DNA of 46,514 nt from an uncultured Pseudomonadota bacterium (GCA_903824505.1 CAIJXG010000103.1:1-46514); one strand, 5' to 3'. Numbered from the stretch's first letter, positions 7,934 to 16,894 are shown. The notes: generated by a model not told the origin, from the sequence alone. Numbers and translations: made by a program.

Positions 7934-8042
7934 TAATGCCTTTCGGTCCCCCCTTTCCCTCGCGCAGAGACTTTCCGAACTTGTGTTCTTAGCCCAGAAC
8001 ACGTATAGCCGGAACCAAAGAAGATCCTGTGTGGGAGGATGC

Positions 8043-8702
8043 ATGCGGAAGATTATTTTGACGGGAGGCAGTGACGGCCTCGGCCAAGCATTCGGGGAAA
8101 TCTGCGCTCAAGAAAAGATCGACGTCGTTTGTTTGTCCAGACAAGCCCCTCAGTACGCTGCGCACCATATACAGACCAATCTGCTGCGTGAAGACTCCAT
8201 CCTTCAGGCGGTTGATCAGATCAAAGCGCATCATGCTTGTTTTGATGCGCTTATCCACTGCGCCGGCGTTTATAGTGCCCAGTCCCCTTCCACCCTTTCC
8301 TATTCGGAAGTCGAGCGCGTGATGAAAGTCAATCTTATCGCGCCCCTCCTCTTAACAGGACAGCTTTTTGATCTTATAAAAGAAAACGGCGCGGATATCC
8401 TGAATGTCGGATCTACGGTTGGGACAAAAGCTTACGAAGACCAATGCGCCTACGGGGCGTCAAAATGGGCCCTCCGAGGGGTAAGTCAGAATTGGCAACT
8501 TGAGCTGAAGAAAACAAAATGTCGCGTGATCCAATTCAACCCAGGCGGCTTTAAGTCCGATCTTGTTAAAAAATACGACTCTCAAAATGTTGACCTGAGC
8601 GCCTATATGGACCCGCAAGATCTTGCGCGGTTTATGCTACACATCTTACAGCTTCCAAAATCCATGGAAATCAGCGAGGTACTGATTAACCGGAAAGACT
8701 GA
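8043..8702 (+). CDS. short-chain dehydrogenase/reductase (SDR)
   Basis: The protein has 219 residues. It is a classical SDR with the Rossmann motif TGGSDGLG at 6-13, HCAGVY in place of the usual NNAG, the catalytic Ser in NVGSTVG and the active-site YGASK. It binds NAD(P)H and oxidises or reduces an alcohol or carbonyl on an unknown substrate. The ATG at 8043 has a clear GGAGG five bases upstream (8033-8037). The same frame is open to 7812, but that part is only the translated R1 repeat. It is shorter than typical 240-260-residue SDRs, mainly at the C-terminus, and may be a compact atypical member. It is a single-gene unit, convergent with tig. Confidence 0.85.
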   Translation: MRKIILTGGSDGLGQAFGEICAQEKIDVVCLSRQAPQYAAHHIQTNLLREDSILQAVDQIKAHHACFDALIHCAGVYSAQSPSTLSYSEVERVMKVNLIAPLLLTGQLFDLIKENGADILNVGSTVGTKAYEDQCAYGASKWALRGVSQNWQLELKKTKCRVIQFNPGGFKSDLVKKYDSQNVDLSAYMDPQDLARFMLHILQLPKSMEISEVLINRKD

Positions 8703-8747
8703 GCCGTTAACTAAGACGCATTATCTTACAGAGAACCAGTTTTTACA

Positions 8748-8804
8748 AGGCAATAAAATAGTTTCAGGCTATAAATTGCCTGTTTTTTACAAAAAACAGG
8801 CAAT
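8748..8804. repeat. competing hairpins in the 3' region of the SDR gene
   Basis: AGGCAAT (8748-8754), ATTGCCT (8775-8781) and AGGCAAT (8798-8804) can pair in two mutually exclusive ways. The stronger form, 8775-8804, has a 12-bp stem (ATTGCCTGTTTT/AAAACAGGCAAT). No T-run follows on the plus strand. It could slow or protect the 3' end of the SDR transcript. Confidence 0.5.
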
Positions 8805-8848
8805 ACGAAGCGCTGCACAAAAGAAAACCTCGTACGGAATCAAAAAAA

Positions 8849-8868
8849 GTGGGGGCATACGCCCCCAC
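8849..8868 (-). terminator. intrinsic terminator of tig
   Basis: An 8-bp GC-rich stem (GTGGGGGC/GCCCCCAC) with a 4-base loop is followed, read on the minus strand, by seven consecutive T residues (AAAAAAA at 8842-8848 on the plus strand). It sits 37 bases after the tig stop codon. The same hairpin could also stop the convergent SDR transcript. Confidence 0.9.
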
Positions 8869-8904
8869 CTTATCCCCTATAGCTCAAGACATACGGAAAG
8901 GGTC

Positions 8905-10233
8905 TTATTCCGCATCAGCTAGTTTCTCAAGCTCGGCTTGAGAGACCAGTTTGTCCGTCACAACCGCTTGGCTCAGGATGTGATCAATGACCTTTTCTTC
9001 CAGCAAAGGCGCGCGCAAACGATCGAGGGCGCCCTTCTGTTTGGTATAGTACTCGATTACCTTTTTTTCCTGTCCGGGATATTGGCGCGCTTCATTCATT
9101 AAGGCTCTGTGGAGCTCTGGCCCGGGCACCTCGATCGCGTTTGTTCGCGCAACTTCGGACAACAAAAACCCCAAGCGGATGCGACGCTCCGCAATTCCCC
9201 TGTAGTCGCTGCGCAGCTCCTCGTCGGTCTTGGCTTTATCTTCTTCCGGCAGATCATTCTGGGCCTTGGCCTGTTCAATCTGACCCCAGATTGAGGTGAA
9301 CTCCGCCGTGACCATACCTTCGGGAACCTCAAATTTATAGGTTTCGGCCAGTTTGTCGAGCAGTAGACGCGTGGCAATCCCACGGCTCATTGACGTCAGA
9401 TTCGCGCTTAAATCACCCGCGATCCGTTCGCGTAGTTTCTCCATGCTTGGAAGGCCAAGTTCCTTAGCCATGGCGTCATCCATGGTCATGGGCTTGGGCT
9501 GGCGCAGTTCTTTGATCTCGATATCAAAGTCAGCCTGTTTTCCGGCCAGATCCTTGGCCTGATAGTCCGTTGGGAAGGTCACCGTAATCCGTTTTTTATC
9601 GCCCACTTTGCTGCCGACAAGTTGTTCTTCAAACGTATCCACAAAGGATTTTGACCCCAGCTCAAGCTTATGGTTTTCTCCCTTCATGCCCGGACGTTTT
9701 TCACCCTCAACGCTGCCATCGAAATCAATCACAACCACATCGCCAAGGACGGCAGGACGATCTTCCGTCACAGGTTCTGCGTCCAACAAACGCTTCGCAA
9801 CACGAATAATGGCGTCGTCCACATCGGCGCTGGGAATCTCGGCAACAGGCCTTTCAATCGCAAGCGCCCCAAAATCAAGTGCCGGAATCGTGGGCAGCGT
9901 TTCAACCGTCAGGGTAAAAGCGACATCCTTGTCTTCGGCAATGCTCAACAGCTCGATCTTTGGCTGCAAGGCGGGCTGAAGCTTATGATCGGTAAGAGCT
10001 TGGCTCACCGATTCGGAAATCATCTCATCCACAATTTCTCCGTGAGCGGCCGTGCCATAACGCTGTTCGATCACCGTCAGGGGAACCTTCCCTGGACGAA
10101 AGCCGGGCATTTGTTTTGTCTTGCTGATCTCGACCAGTTTCAGACGTTTTTTCTCTTGGATCGTTCCCTGAGGAACGGTAACTGAAAATTCATGCTTCAA
10201 ACCTTCCTGTTTTAGAACCTGAATCTGGGTCAT
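8905..10233 (-). CDS. tig: trigger factor (ribosome-bound chaperone, peptidyl-prolyl isomerase)
   Basis: The protein has 442 residues, the normal length. The N-terminal ribosome-binding domain contains the signature MPGFRPGKVPLTVIEQRYG at about 46-64, with the FRK-like loop. The central FKBP-type PPIase domain starts around 160 (GDVVVIDFDGSVEGE). The C-terminal chaperone arms follow. It binds nascent chains at the ribosome exit and helps fold proline-containing proteins. The start is set at the ATG of MTQIQVLKQEG. The frame stays open upstream, but that extension is the reverse translation of the adjacent tRNA-Leu (the familiar AELVDALDLGSSG artefact). AAAAGGAAAA lies before the ATG. The usual downstream partners clpP/clpX are not here. 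Confidence 0.97.
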   Translation of the reverse strand: MTQIQVLKQEGLKHEFSVTVPQGTIQEKKRLKLVEISKTKQMPGFRPGKVPLTVIEQRYGTAAHGEIVDEMISESVSQALTDHKLQPALQPKIELLSIAEDKDVAFTLTVETLPTIPALDFGALAIERPVAEIPSADVDDAIIRVAKRLLDAEPVTEDRPAVLGDVVVIDFDGSVEGEKRPGMKGENHKLELGSKSFVDTFEEQLVGSKVGDKKRITVTFPTDYQAKDLAGKQADFDIEIKELRQPKPMTMDDAMAKELGLPSMEKLRERIAGDLSANLTSMSRGIATRLLLDKLAETYKFEVPEGMVTAEFTSIWGQIEQAKAQNDLPEEDKAKTDEELRSDYRGIAERRIRLGFLLSEVARTNAIEVPGPELHRALMNEARQYPGQEKKVIEYYTKQKGALDRLRAPLLEEKVIDHILSQAVVTDKLVSQAELEKLADAE

Positions 10234-10282
10234 GGCTTTTCCTTTTTCGTTGAGTAAACTGATCTGTCCGTCAAGGGCGCTC

Positions 10283-10368
10283 TGGTGCGGGCGGAGGGAC
10301 TTGAACCCCCACGGCTTTTGGCCACTGGAACCTAAATCCAGCGCGTCTACCAGTTCCGCCACGTCCGC
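10283..10368 (-). tRNA. tRNA-Leu (anticodon TAG)
   Basis: An 86-nt type II tRNA on the minus strand. It has the D-arm GCGG...TGGTAGACGCG, anticodon loop TTTAGGT giving TAG, a long variable arm, T-loop TTCAAGT, discriminator A and encoded CCA (10283-10285 as TGG). The acceptor stem GCGGACG/CGCCCGC has one A-C mismatch. It lies directly upstream of tig on the same strand. Confidence 0.95.
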
Positions 10369-10512
10369 GCGCGAGGAGCCCTTGACGCGGAAGCGCACCC
10401 TAGGGCAAAGGCGACAGGGAGACAACAGAAAAACAGGGGCTTGTTATGGTTGAACAGATTTCGGCTTTCTTGTAAAAGAGAGATCCGTTTTCTCTTGCGA
10501 TGAGGTATAGCC

Positions 10513-11742
10513 ATGAATGTTCAGGATTTAAAGGGACAGACGATCGCTTTTGCGGCCTCTGGCGGGCTTGACAGCTGCACGATTACCCATTGGCTTACCC
10601 AGCAAGGCGTCAAGGTTGTTGCCTTCACAGCCGATCTCGCGCAACCGGACGAAACCGATTTTGCTTCCATTGAATCCCGCATGCGGGCCTGTGGCGCGGT
10701 CGATTTTGTCGGGATGCCGTTGCAAAAGGAAATGGCGCAAGAGGGAATCGCAGGGATTCAAGCACAGGCCTGTTATGAAGGACGGTACTGGTGCACGACT
10801 CCTTTGGGACGGCAGGTGACGACCAAGGGGCTGGTCGATGCCGTCAAAAAACGGGGGATTTCGATTGTCAGTCACGGCGCAACGGGACGCGGCAACGATC
10901 AGGTTCGTTTTCAATTGATTACGAATATGATGGACCCGTCCATAGGGGTTTACGCGCCGTGGCGGGACGAGGCGTTTTTGAACCGCTTTGGCGGCCGTCT
11001 ACAAATGATCGATTATTGCGAAAAACACGGCTTGCCGATCAAGGCCTCGCGCGACAAACCCTATTCGACGGATGCTAATCTTTTGGGCCTGACCCATGAA
11101 GGCGGAAAGCTGGAATCGCTGCAAACACCAGCCCATTTTGTAACGCCGGAAATGGGAGTCTGGCCTGAGAACGCGCCGGACAAAGCCGAGGAAGTGACCA
11201 TCCGCTTTGAAAAAGGCCAGCCTGTTTTGATTAACGGGAAACCTGTGGATGCCTTGATCGCCCTTTTGCACGCGAATGAGATCGGGGGCCGTCACGGGAT
11301 CGGGATTGGCCTTCATCTGGTTGAAAATCGCTTTGTTGGCGTGAAATCACGCGGCATTTACGAAGCACCGGGCATGGAGCTTTTGGGCAGCGCCTATGGA
11401 TTTTTGCTTCAACTGATCCTCGATCGGCGCGCGCGGGAGCTATTCGATAGTCTATCGGCGACCCTCACAAAACAGCTCTATCAGGGCTATTGGAATGATC
11501 TGGCCTCGCGCATGGGACGGGAAGCCGTGGCGGAAACGGCGCAGCTTGTGACAGGCAGCGTGACGGTTTCGCTCTATAAGGGCGTCATTGCCTATGTCAC
11601 GACAGCAGATGTGCCTCATTCGCTCTTTTCCATGGATGGCTCCATGGAGGACGAAGGCAGCTTCGACCACAAAGATTCGGAAGGCTTCCTTGGCGTTTTG
11701 GGCGTTCACGCGCGGGCGATCGCTCGCGCAGGACAGGTCTAG
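10513..11742 (+). CDS. argG: argininosuccinate synthase
   Basis: The protein has 409 residues. The ATP-pyrophosphatase loop is FAASGGLDSC at about 12-21, a variant of the usual AFSGGLDTS. Further conserved blocks include the GATGRGNDQVRF motif near 121-132 and the substrate region around KPYSTDANLLGLTHEGG. It joins citrulline and aspartate with ATP to make argininosuccinate, the penultimate step of arginine synthesis. The ATG at 10513 is preceded by GCGATGAGGTATAGCC, with GAGG at a workable distance. It is convergent with argH, which completes the pathway step. Argininosuccinate synthase is the clear call; the A-for-F/S change near the P-loop marks a subfamily. Confidence 0.94.
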   Translation: MNVQDLKGQTIAFAASGGLDSCTITHWLTQQGVKVVAFTADLAQPDETDFASIESRMRACGAVDFVGMPLQKEMAQEGIAGIQAQACYEGRYWCTTPLGRQVTTKGLVDAVKKRGISIVSHGATGRGNDQVRFQLITNMMDPSIGVYAPWRDEAFLNRFGGRLQMIDYCEKHGLPIKASRDKPYSTDANLLGLTHEGGKLESLQTPAHFVTPEMGVWPENAPDKAEEVTIRFEKGQPVLINGKPVDALIALLHANEIGGRHGIGIGLHLVENRFVGVKSRGIYEAPGMELLGSAYGFLLQLILDRRARELFDSLSATLTKQLYQGYWNDLASRMGREAVAETAQLVTGSVTVSLYKGVIAYVTTADVPHSLFSMDGSMEDEGSFDHKDSEGFLGVLGVHARAIARAGQV

Positions 11743-11783
11743 CGCCCTGCGTCACCTAAAAAGAAATGATTTGACTTGATCTT

Positions 11784-13223
11784 TTAGGAAACGGCCTGTT
11801 TTTCTGCAATCCACGCCTCTGTTTGGGCGAGGCACGTCCGGCCTTTGTCCAATTGTTCTTGAACACGCGAGGGAGCCGTTCCGCCTTCGGATTGGCGCAA
11901 TCCAATCAGTGTGGGCAAGGCGATGGAAGTATAGAAATCCTCGGCAAAGGCGGCGTGATAGCGCTGCAACTCCGCCAAAGGCAAATCTTTTAAAGCCCGT
12001 CCGGACTCAAGACAGATCCGTACAAGCTTGCCGATGATCTCATGCGCTTCGCGGAAAGGAACTCCACGTTTGGCCAGATAATCCGCCGCGTCCGTCGCGT
12101 CCAGAAACCCCTTTTGCGCCGCTTCAGCCATACGATCTTTCTTGACCTGCAGGACCGCCATCATAGCGGTGATATGCTGCAGGGACGCCTGAACCGTCTC
12201 GACCGAATCAAACAACCCTTCTTTGTCTTCTTGGAAATCCTTATTATAGGCCAAGGGGGTTCCCTTCAAAACCATCAACATGCCCATTAAGGCTGCCGTG
12301 ACTCGGCCTGTTTTAGCGCGGACCAGCTCGGCCAGATCGGCGTTTTTCTTTTGCGGCATCATGCTGCTGCCCGAGCAAAAAGCGTCAGAGAGAGAAACAA
12401 ACCCAAACTCAGCCGACATCCACAACACGATTTCTTCACACAGGCGGGAGAGGTGAACGGAAATCAGAGCATTGGCCGCCAGATGCTCCACGACATAATC
12501 GCGGTCGCTAACGGCATCCATGCTGTTGGGATAAACACCTGCAAAGCCAAGCTCGGCAGATGTTTGTTGCCGGTCAATCGGGAAAGTCGTCCCCGCAAGC
12601 GCGCCGGCCCCCAAGGGCGAGATATTGGCGCGGCGATACCCGTCTTGCATGCGCTCGATATCGCGCTGCGCCATCCAGAAATAGGCCATCAGATGATGGG
12701 CAAAGAGAATCGGCTGTGCACGCTGCATATGGGTATAGCCGGGCATCAGTGTATCTATATGTCCGTGTGCCTGAGTCCATAGCGTCTGTTGAAAACGGGC
12801 CAGAAGCCGTATGGTATGCAAGCTGTTTTCCCGCACATACAAATGCGTGTCGAGGGCAACTTGATCATTCCGACTCCGCGCTGTGTGCAATTTGCCCGCA
12901 AGGGAGCCGATTTTGGCCTGCAGCAAACGTTCTATATTCATATGAATATCTTCGTCTTCTTCTAAGAAGGCGACTTGCCCCGTAGCCAGATCCTCTTGAA
13001 GGGATTCTAGCCCCTCGATCAACGCACAGCTTTCCTCGAGCGCAATAATTCCGGTTGCCCCCAGCATCCGCGCATGTGCGATGCTGCCCCGTAAATCGAA
13101 AGCTGCAAGTTTACGATCGAAGCCAATCGAGGACCAAAAGCGGTTCAGATCAGCCCCCGCAACCTCAGTAAAACGCCCAGACCAAAGTTTATCCGGCTGT
13201 TTAGGAGCTTGATGACCTGTCAT
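11784..13223 (-). CDS. argH: argininosuccinate lyase
   Basis: The protein has 479 residues, close to the family's usual 460-470. The fumarase/aspartase superfamily signature GSSMMPQKKN, with the mobile catalytic Ser loop, is clear near 284-293. The N-terminal LWSGRFTE block and HTARSRNDQVALD near 112-124 are also typical. It splits argininosuccinate into arginine and fumarate. The start ATG at 13223 follows GAGGAAAAGAAGG, a strong ribosome binding site. It runs convergently with argG (41-bp gap), an arrangement that lets both share a terminator region but does not make an operon. Confidence 0.97.
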   Translation of the reverse strand: MTGHQAPKQPDKLWSGRFTEVAGADLNRFWSSIGFDRKLAAFDLRGSIAHARMLGATGIIALEESCALIEGLESLQEDLATGQVAFLEEDEDIHMNIERLLQAKIGSLAGKLHTARSRNDQVALDTHLYVRENSLHTIRLLARFQQTLWTQAHGHIDTLMPGYTHMQRAQPILFAHHLMAYFWMAQRDIERMQDGYRRANISPLGAGALAGTTFPIDRQQTSAELGFAGVYPNSMDAVSDRDYVVEHLAANALISVHLSRLCEEIVLWMSAEFGFVSLSDAFCSGSSMMPQKKNADLAELVRAKTGRVTAALMGMLMVLKGTPLAYNKDFQEDKEGLFDSVETVQASLQHITAMMAVLQVKKDRMAEAAQKGFLDATDAADYLAKRGVPFREAHEIIGKLVRICLESGRALKDLPLAELQRYHAAFAEDFYTSIALPTLIGLRQSEGGTAPSRVQEQLDKGRTCLAQTEAWIAEKQAVS

Positions 13224-13407
13224 GCCTTCTTTTCCTCATGCGGATTTATGTTTTTCTTCAGCTGCTACGAAATGAACTTTTTTTCTGTACAAATCAAGAC
13301 AAGGAAATAGGCCGACAATCCCCTTGCCATAAGCGCCAAAAAAGGGTTTGTTGCCATAGTCCTTTTTCTAGGGGATATTGGTGCGTTTCATAAAGGCCGC
13401 AGAAGGC

Positions 13408-14586
13408 ATGAAGGTGAAGAAAATGCATAAGAGCTCAAGACTTCCGGTCTTTTTAATTCTAGCAGCGCTGCTGTCTTTGACGGCCTGCGACACGTTGACG
13501 CCCTTCCTGCCAGATTCGGGCCCAAGCCGTTCGGAGGTAGAAGACACAAGCCTCGCGCCAGAGATAAAACCCGCTATCGTGGAAGTCGACGATACCGTCG
13601 CGCGCCGTTTGCAAGCCGCCCAGAAGCGTACAGCCTTTGCCGATATTTTTCCTGAAAAACCAGCCCCGGCAGATACGGCCGGCCCTGGCGATGCGCTCGA
13701 CATCCATATTTGGGAAGCCCCTCCTGCGGTTCTGTTTGGGGCGCCTTTGATGGATCTCCAAGCCTCCACAGGCATGCCCGCCGCTAACTTCCCCGAGCAG
13801 ATGGTCGCGGTAGACGGCACGATTTCTCTTCCCTTCACGGGATCTTTGCCGGTCGCGGGACAAACAACCAAGCAAATTGGCGCCCTGATCGCCCATCAGT
13901 TGAAAGGCAAAGCCCATGATCCACAGATTTTGGTGCGGATCACGCGCAACGCCAGTGCCACGGTCACCATCGTCGGTGAAGTTGGGCAAAGCCAACGCAT
14001 GCCGTTGACTCCAAAGGGAGAACGGCTTTTGGACGCACTGGCCGCGAGCGGGGGCACCCGTCAGCCCGTGGACAAGATGACGCTTCAGCTTAGCCGCCAA
14101 GGACGCTCGGCCTCCATGCCGTTGGAATCTGTTATTCAGGATCCCAAGCAAAATGTGATGCTGTGCGCAGGGGATGTTCTGACGGCTTTGCATAAATCGC
14201 TCAGTTTCACGTCGCTGGGCGCAACGGGCAAGAACGAGGAAGTCGATTTCGAAACAAAAGGGATTACGCTGGCTCAAGCTTTGGGGCGCGTCGGGGGTTT
14301 GGACGATTCCAGAGCCAACCCCAAAGGGGCCTTTATCTTCCGCTTCGAAGATCCCGCCGCCTTGCCCCCCGATCAGACAAATCTTCCCCAAACGCCTGAG
14401 GGGAAAATCCCCGTGGTGTATCGCGTCGATTTGTCCAATCCCGCGACCTTTTTTGCGGCCCAGCATTTTCCCGTTCAAGACAAGGACGTGATTTATGTCG
14501 CGAATGCGCCATCGGTCGAGTTCCAGAAATTCATGAATATCATCTACACGGCTGTGTTCTCGGCCATGAATATCTCGACGCTTTAG
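13408..14586 (+). CDS. polysaccharide export lipoprotein (Wza/KpsD-like)
   Basis: The protein has about 392 residues from the ATG at 13408. An N-terminal signal (about 12-26) ends in the lipobox LTAC, so it is predicted to be an outer-membrane lipoprotein. A poly-export domain (GPGDALDIHIWE... VDGTISLPFTGSLPVAGQT) precedes SLBB-like segments (VTIVGEVGQSQRMPLTP...). Such proteins form the periplasmic/outer-membrane channel for capsule or exopolysaccharide. The start is uncertain: TTG 13378, GTG 13381 (with AGGGGA upstream) and ATG 13423 are in frame. The two ATGs give the best signal-peptide length. It starts a three-gene unit with the GT4 (8-bp gap) and KpsC-like genes, which fixes its role in surface glycan export. 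Confidence 0.9.
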   Translation: MKVKKMHKSSRLPVFLILAALLSLTACDTLTPFLPDSGPSRSEVEDTSLAPEIKPAIVEVDDTVARRLQAAQKRTAFADIFPEKPAPADTAGPGDALDIHIWEAPPAVLFGAPLMDLQASTGMPAANFPEQMVAVDGTISLPFTGSLPVAGQTTKQIGALIAHQLKGKAHDPQILVRITRNASATVTIVGEVGQSQRMPLTPKGERLLDALAASGGTRQPVDKMTLQLSRQGRSASMPLESVIQDPKQNVMLCAGDVLTALHKSLSFTSLGATGKNEEVDFETKGITLAQALGRVGGLDDSRANPKGAFIFRFEDPAALPPDQTNLPQTPEGKIPVVYRVDLSNPATFFAAQHFPVQDKDVIYVANAPSVEFQKFMNIIYTAVFSAMNISTL

Positions 14587-14594
14587 AGGGGGGG

Positions 14595-15752
14595 ATGACA
14601 GACGCCGTGATTCTAGACATCACGCGTCTTTTGGGGCGCACGCTTGCTTGTATGGCGCCCACAGGTGTCGATCGAGTGACGAGAGCCTATATCCGGCATT
14701 TCGGCCCCCGCGCCCGGGCCCTTGTTCGTTTCGGGGGGCGCTGGATCGTTCCGTGCCAAACCGAGTCTCAGAAACTTTTCGACGGGCTTTTGACTCCCGA
14801 TAACATTTTCCGGATCAAAGCGCGGTTCAGTGTCGTTCGGCATTATCTGTTCGGCGCTCCTGACATCGACGGCCATGTCCTTTTCAATATGGATCATAAC
14901 GGGCTGGCGGATCCTTCTTACGCGGCTGAGATTCAGCGCCGGAATCTCAAACCCTATTATTTTCTGCATGATCTGATTCCAATCCACTACCCAGAATATG
15001 GACGCCCAGAGGCAAGGGCGCGACACGTCAAATGCATCGATACCATGCAGGCGACAGGGCGCGGTGTGATCGTGAATTCCGATGCCACACGCGCTGAATT
15101 TCAGTCCTATGCACAAAAACGAGGCTGGGCCCCCCGGCCCCTTTTGGTTGCGCGGCTTGCACCGCCGGATTTACTCAAACCTTCGGATGAACGCCCCCTG
15201 CCCTGCCCCTATTTCGTCATGCTCGGCACCATTGAGCCGCGTAAAAATCATTTATTGCTTTTGCATATCTGGCGGGCCCTGATTCAAGCAAAGGGTGAGG
15301 CAGCGCCTAAGCTTGTCCTGATCGGGCGGCGGGGCTGGGAATGTGAGCAAATTCTTGATCTGCTTGATCGATGCGTCCCGTTGCGTGGTTTTGTGATTGA
15401 GCAGCCCCACTGCACAGATACGGATCTTGCGCGTTTTCTTTTTCACGCGCAGGCTTTGCTCTTGCCCTCTTTTGCCGAAGGGTTCGGTCTGCCCTTGATC
15501 GAAGCCTTGAGCCTCGGCACATCGGTAATCGCCAGTGATTTGCCCGTTTTTAAGGAAATCGCGGGAACAATTCCGGAATTTCTGGATCCGCTGGATGGGC
15601 TGGGATGGAGGCAAAAGATTGAGGATTATGCAAACCCCGACAGCCCCAACCGCGCGGCTCAAAAAGAACGGCTGAGAAATTTTCATCCCCCCAGCTGGGC
15701 AGACCATTTTGCTTTTGTGGAGTCTTTTCTGGAACGGGGAGTCCTACGGTGA
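14595..15752 (+). CDS. GT4-family glycosyltransferase of the capsule module
   Basis: The protein has 385 residues with a GT-B fold. The N-terminal domain begins ILDITRLLGR and carries TGVDRVTRAYIRHF. The C-terminal domain shows FVMLGTIEPRKNHLLLLHIW, LVLIGRRGWECE and the donor-site motif LPSFAEGFGLPLIEALSLG, all standard for GT4 mannosyl- or related transferases. It is likely cytoplasmic or membrane-associated and adds a sugar during assembly of the polysaccharide exported by the upstream lipoprotein. The start ATG at 14595 follows GAGGGGGG. The stop overlaps the next gene by four bases (GTGA), which indicates translational coupling. Sugar and acceptor cannot be told from the sequence. Confidence 0.9.
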   Translation: MTDAVILDITRLLGRTLACMAPTGVDRVTRAYIRHFGPRARALVRFGGRWIVPCQTESQKLFDGLLTPDNIFRIKARFSVVRHYLFGAPDIDGHVLFNMDHNGLADPSYAAEIQRRNLKPYYFLHDLIPIHYPEYGRPEARARHVKCIDTMQATGRGVIVNSDATRAEFQSYAQKRGWAPRPLLVARLAPPDLLKPSDERPLPCPYFVMLGTIEPRKNHLLLLHIWRALIQAKGEAAPKLVLIGRRGWECEQILDLLDRCVPLRGFVIEQPHCTDTDLARFLFHAQALLLPSFAEGFGLPLIEALSLGTSVIASDLPVFKEIAGTIPEFLDPLDGLGWRQKIEDYANPDSPNRAAQKERLRNFHPPSWADHFAFVESFLERGVLR

Positions 15753-16843
15753 CTCCCGATAAAGGCCCTTTCTACGCCTATGATTTTCCTCGCTGGAAAC
15801 AGCCGATCTTAAGGCAATGTCTGACAGGACAGGCTGTGACATTTATCTGTCCAAAAGATCCGTTGCCTTCCTCGGGTGTGCTTCTTCTGTGGGGCATGGC
15901 TCCGGCACCCAATGGGCTTTCCCCTTCTGTATCTGTGTGGCGTGTGGAGGATGGTTTTCTGCGCTCAGTGGGACTCAGCGCGGATCTGGCGCGGCCTCTC
16001 TCATGGGTTTTAGATCAGAGTGGCATTTATTACGACGCTTCTCGCCCTTCTGGCCTTGAAAAGATTTTAGCTGAAACGGGTTTTGATGAGGCGCTCTGCG
16101 CCCGTGCAGCCTCCTTACGGGCCCGCATCGCCGAATCAGGCGTAACAAAATATAATATGGGCGCGAAAAAGTGGCAAAGGTCAGAGCATACAAGGCGCGT
16201 AATCCTTGTGCCCGGACAAGTCGAAAGCGATGCCTCTCTTGCCTTCGGAAGCCCTGAAATCCGAACAAATATGGGGCTTTTACAGGCGGTGCGTGCGGCG
16301 AACCCAACGGCCTATCTTCTCTATAAACCCCATCCCGATGTCTGGGCGGGGTTACGCGCCGCCGGAATCGACGAGTCAGAGGCGGCGCGATGGAGCGATG
16401 AAATCGTGACGGAAACCAGCATGGGCGAGCTTTTGACCTCCGTAGATGCCGTGCATGTGATGACCTCTCTGGCAGGATTCGAGGCGTTGCTACGCGGAAA
16501 AGAAACAACCTGCTATGGCCAGCCTTTTTACGCCGGATGGGGGCTCACGCAAGACAAGGCCCCCCTGCCCCGCCGCACGCGGATTCTGTCGCTGGATGAG
16601 CTGGTCGCAGGGGCCTTAATCTTGTATCCGCGTTATCTCAGCCGCGACGGAAAAAGTCTGACCACACCCGAAGAAGCGCTTGAAAGTCTTATCTGTTGGC
16701 GCGCCAAAAACAAAGGACGCCTCCCTTGGTGGAGCCGTCTCACACGCTTCCTCATCCGCCGGATGGAGGGGGTGACGTATACTCGGTTTCCTTGGAAAGC
16801 CGAGGATGCGATTCCGTGCAAAACACGCGCTCAGCGAAGCTGA
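15749..16843 (+). CDS. KpsC-like capsule polysaccharide (Kdo) transferase with repeat-encoded C-terminus
   Basis: The protein has 364 residues. The conserved blocks VILVPGQVESDAS (near 151-163), YKPHPDV with the HP nucleotide-binding pair, and GFEALLRGK...CYGQPFYAGWGLT match the capsule-synthesis family that includes KpsC/KpsS. KpsC adds beta-Kdo linkers to a phospholipid anchor. This protein is about one transferase unit rather than the tandem form. The GTG start overlaps the GT4 stop. The last 21 codons, from YTRFPWKAE to the TGA, come from an R1 repeat (16778-16894). The natural end must therefore lie at or before RRMEG, and the element has replaced the original stop. The core domain appears intact. 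Confidence 0.85.
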   Translation: MTPDKGPFYAYDFPRWKQPILRQCLTGQAVTFICPKDPLPSSGVLLLWGMAPAPNGLSPSVSVWRVEDGFLRSVGLSADLARPLSWVLDQSGIYYDASRPSGLEKILAETGFDEALCARAASLRARIAESGVTKYNMGAKKWQRSEHTRRVILVPGQVESDASLAFGSPEIRTNMGLLQAVRAANPTAYLLYKPHPDVWAGLRAAGIDESEAARWSDEIVTETSMGELLTSVDAVHVMTSLAGFEALLRGKETTCYGQPFYAGWGLTQDKAPLPRRTRILSLDELVAGALILYPRYLSRDGKSLTTPEEALESLICWRAKNKGRLPWWSRLTRFLIRRMEGVTYTRFPWKAEDAIPCKTRAQRS

Positions 16844-16894
16844 TGCGCCTTTTGCGCGGACAAAACGTTCGGGGCCCGAAGGGGCCCGAGTATA
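16778..16894 (+). repeat. R1 repeat, complete copy B, overlapping a gene end
   Basis: This is a 117-bp element from TATACTCGG to CCGAGTATA, with full 9-bp terminal inverted repeats. It keeps the GCGAAGC mini-hairpin (16834-16840). The last stem is GGGCCC/GGGCCC with loop GAAG (16872-16887), where copy A has GGGTTCC/GGAACCC. The first 66 bases form the 3' end of the KpsC-like frame. Twelve bases separate it from tRNA-Cys. Confidence 0.92.

Noticed and set aside
10234..10425. 64-residue N-terminal extension of the trigger factor frame
   Set aside because: It is the translation of the tRNA-Leu gene in the same strand (AELVDALDLGSSG pattern), a known artefact.
11755..11788. CCTAAAA/TTTTAGG inverted repeat between argG and argH as a terminator
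   Set aside because: The stem is AT-rich with a 20-base loop and overlaps the argH stop; too weak to call.
7816..16894. R1 as a CRISPR repeat
   Set aside because: Copies are kilobases apart without regular spacers and no cas genes are present.
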